Shown: positions 63,541-64,000 of the stretch, one piece after another
Layout of the letters: each line of letters opens with the position of its first letter
How positions within the stretch are numbered: position 1 is the first letter of the stretch
Origin: Membranipora membranacea
Taxonomy: Eukaryota > Bryozoa > Gymnolaemata > Cheilostomatida > Membraniporidae
Assembly: GCA_914767715.1 (NCBI GenBank)
Contig: OU612067.1
Location: 21,052,162-21,116,161 of the forward strand
Length of the DNA: 64,000 bases
Direction: 5' to 3'
The notes under the pieces: model-generated
What the model was told of the DNA's origin: nothing
The model's input: the letters and a program-made list of their open reading frames with translations, nothing else
Database searches by the model: none
Translations under genes and position numbers: made by a program

Positions 63541-64000
63541 TCGCTCTCATTTCCGTTCTATTTATCGTAGGATCTTCATATTCTGGAATTAGAATGAGGC
63601 CAATGAGGCCATCAATTGGTCCGAGTTTGAAAGAATTCCGATGGCTATTTAAATTTTTTACCCTGCGTTTGGCATGTTTTTTAATGACAAAAGTGGCCCT
63701 CGTTAACGATGTCGCTGACGCCAAACTAAAAGGGGCGGCCCCAAAAGGGTTTCAGTTCCAAAGTCAGCATGAAATTCCCCACGGTTTAGAGTAGGTTATG
63801 AGGAAATCTATTTTTGGAACTGGCCGTAAAAAAAGCAAAGGGTCCCCCCTTTGTTACTTTTTTTAATTTTAAAATCGCTCTCATTTCTGTTCTATTTATC
63901 GTAGGATCTTCAAATTCTGGAATTAGAATGAGGCCAATGAGGCCATCAACTGGTCCGAGTTTGAAAGAATTCCAATGGCTATTTAAATTTTTTACCCTGC
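63362..64000. repeat. Register jump and start of a third partial HOR copy
   Basis: From about 63594 to the window end the sequence matches 59593 onward at an offset of 4001 bp (12 monomers): it shares 'catcaattggtcc', 'gttaacgatg', 'ggggcggccccaaaagg', 'tatttttggaactgg', 'catttctgttc', 'cttcaaattctgg' and 'aattccaatgg'. One difference is 'aactaaaagg' near 63726 against 'aactgaaagg'. Left of about 63556 it is subfamily T instead, so the joint lies between about 63556 and 63593. The array continues beyond the window. Confidence 0.87.

Larger units (their letters stand above)
1..64000. repeat. Satellite DNA array, about 334-bp monomer, about 192 head-to-tail copies
   Basis: The same roughly 334-bp unit recurs from the first base to the last with no interruption. 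The phase marker 'gagtag' falls at 404, 1071, 1738, 2405 and so on to 63794; this is 190 units in 63390 bp, a mean of 333.6 bp. All copies are in one orientation. Monomers differ by scattered substitutions and 1-bp length changes in T-tracts; occasional indels of 2-9 bp occur. Runs of variant monomers are copied together as higher-order repeats. Seen directly: periodicity, orientation, variant sharing. Inferred: a constitutive-heterochromatin satellite of a eukaryote, because tens of kilobases of pure tandem repeat with HOR structure is typical of that setting. The family name and the species are not recognised. No gene, TE insertion or unique sequence lies inside. Confidence 0.98.

Noticed and set aside
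1-64000. CRISPR array
   Set aside because: The period is 334 bp, the whole unit is repeated with no unique spacers, and no cas-like gene is present.
1-64000. Ribosomal DNA, tRNA or snRNA tandem genes
   Set aside because: No conserved rRNA, tRNA box A/B or snRNA signature was seen in the monomer; the unit is AT-rich with T-tracts and no credible RNA gene structure.
1-64000. Transposable element or virus insertion in the array
   Set aside because: Phase markers run without a gap of more than about 336 bp from end to end, so there is no room for an insertion.

Overview
The whole 64 kb window is one uninterrupted, head-to-tail tandem array of a single satellite DNA monomer of about 334 bp. Using the recurrent TAG at the end of the short 'gagtag' motif as the phase marker, I count exactly 190 repeat units between positions 404 and 63794 (mean 333.6 bp), or about 191.8 monomers in the window. 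All units lie in the same orientation. I see no transposon, no RNA gene, no unique flanking DNA and no credible protein gene. A long, AT-rich, gene-free satellite with higher-order structure points to heterochromatin (centromeric, pericentromeric or subtelomeric) of a eukaryotic chromosome. I cannot name the species or the satellite family from sequence alone.

Each monomer carries four oligo-T tracts, an EcoRI site, a SwaI-type ATTTAAAT, a 9-bp tandem duplication (aatgaggcc twice), a perfect 7-bp inverted repeat with a 4-nt loop, and an 11-nt interrupted palindrome (ggggc-a-gcccc). Length differences between 333 and 334 bp come mostly from one T more or less in a T-tract, or one G less in 'aaacggg'.

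The array is a mosaic of higher-order repeats (HORs), blocks of variant monomers copied together. In order: identical 667-bp dimers at 405-1738; a block at about 2.07-3.3 kb that recurs 6008 bp (18 units) later; dimers near 10.1-11.4 and 12.4-13.4 kb; 1002-bp trimers at 13.75-17.43 kb; an intricate mosaic at 18.1-29.4 kb with blocks repeated at 1002, 2672, 4006 and 5002 bp; smaller dimers and recombined units at 29.8-36.1 kb; two deletion-bearing units at 36.1-37.1 kb; a 1-kb block repeated at 2005 bp spacing at 37.8-40.8 kb; 1000-bp trimers at 41.1-44.4 kb; and a five-unit block at 44.8-48.1 kb.

The most striking feature is at the right-hand end: a 24-monomer, 8006-bp block (about 47.35-55.36 kb) followed directly by a second copy (about 55.36-63.36 kb) in which I could find only five base differences. 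After copy 2 the array jumps register by 12 monomers, and a third, partial copy runs off the window. This is the pattern expected of very recent unequal exchange or amplification. Open reading frames of 64-110 codons recur in nearly every monomer on both strands, but they behave as passengers of the repeat, not as genes.
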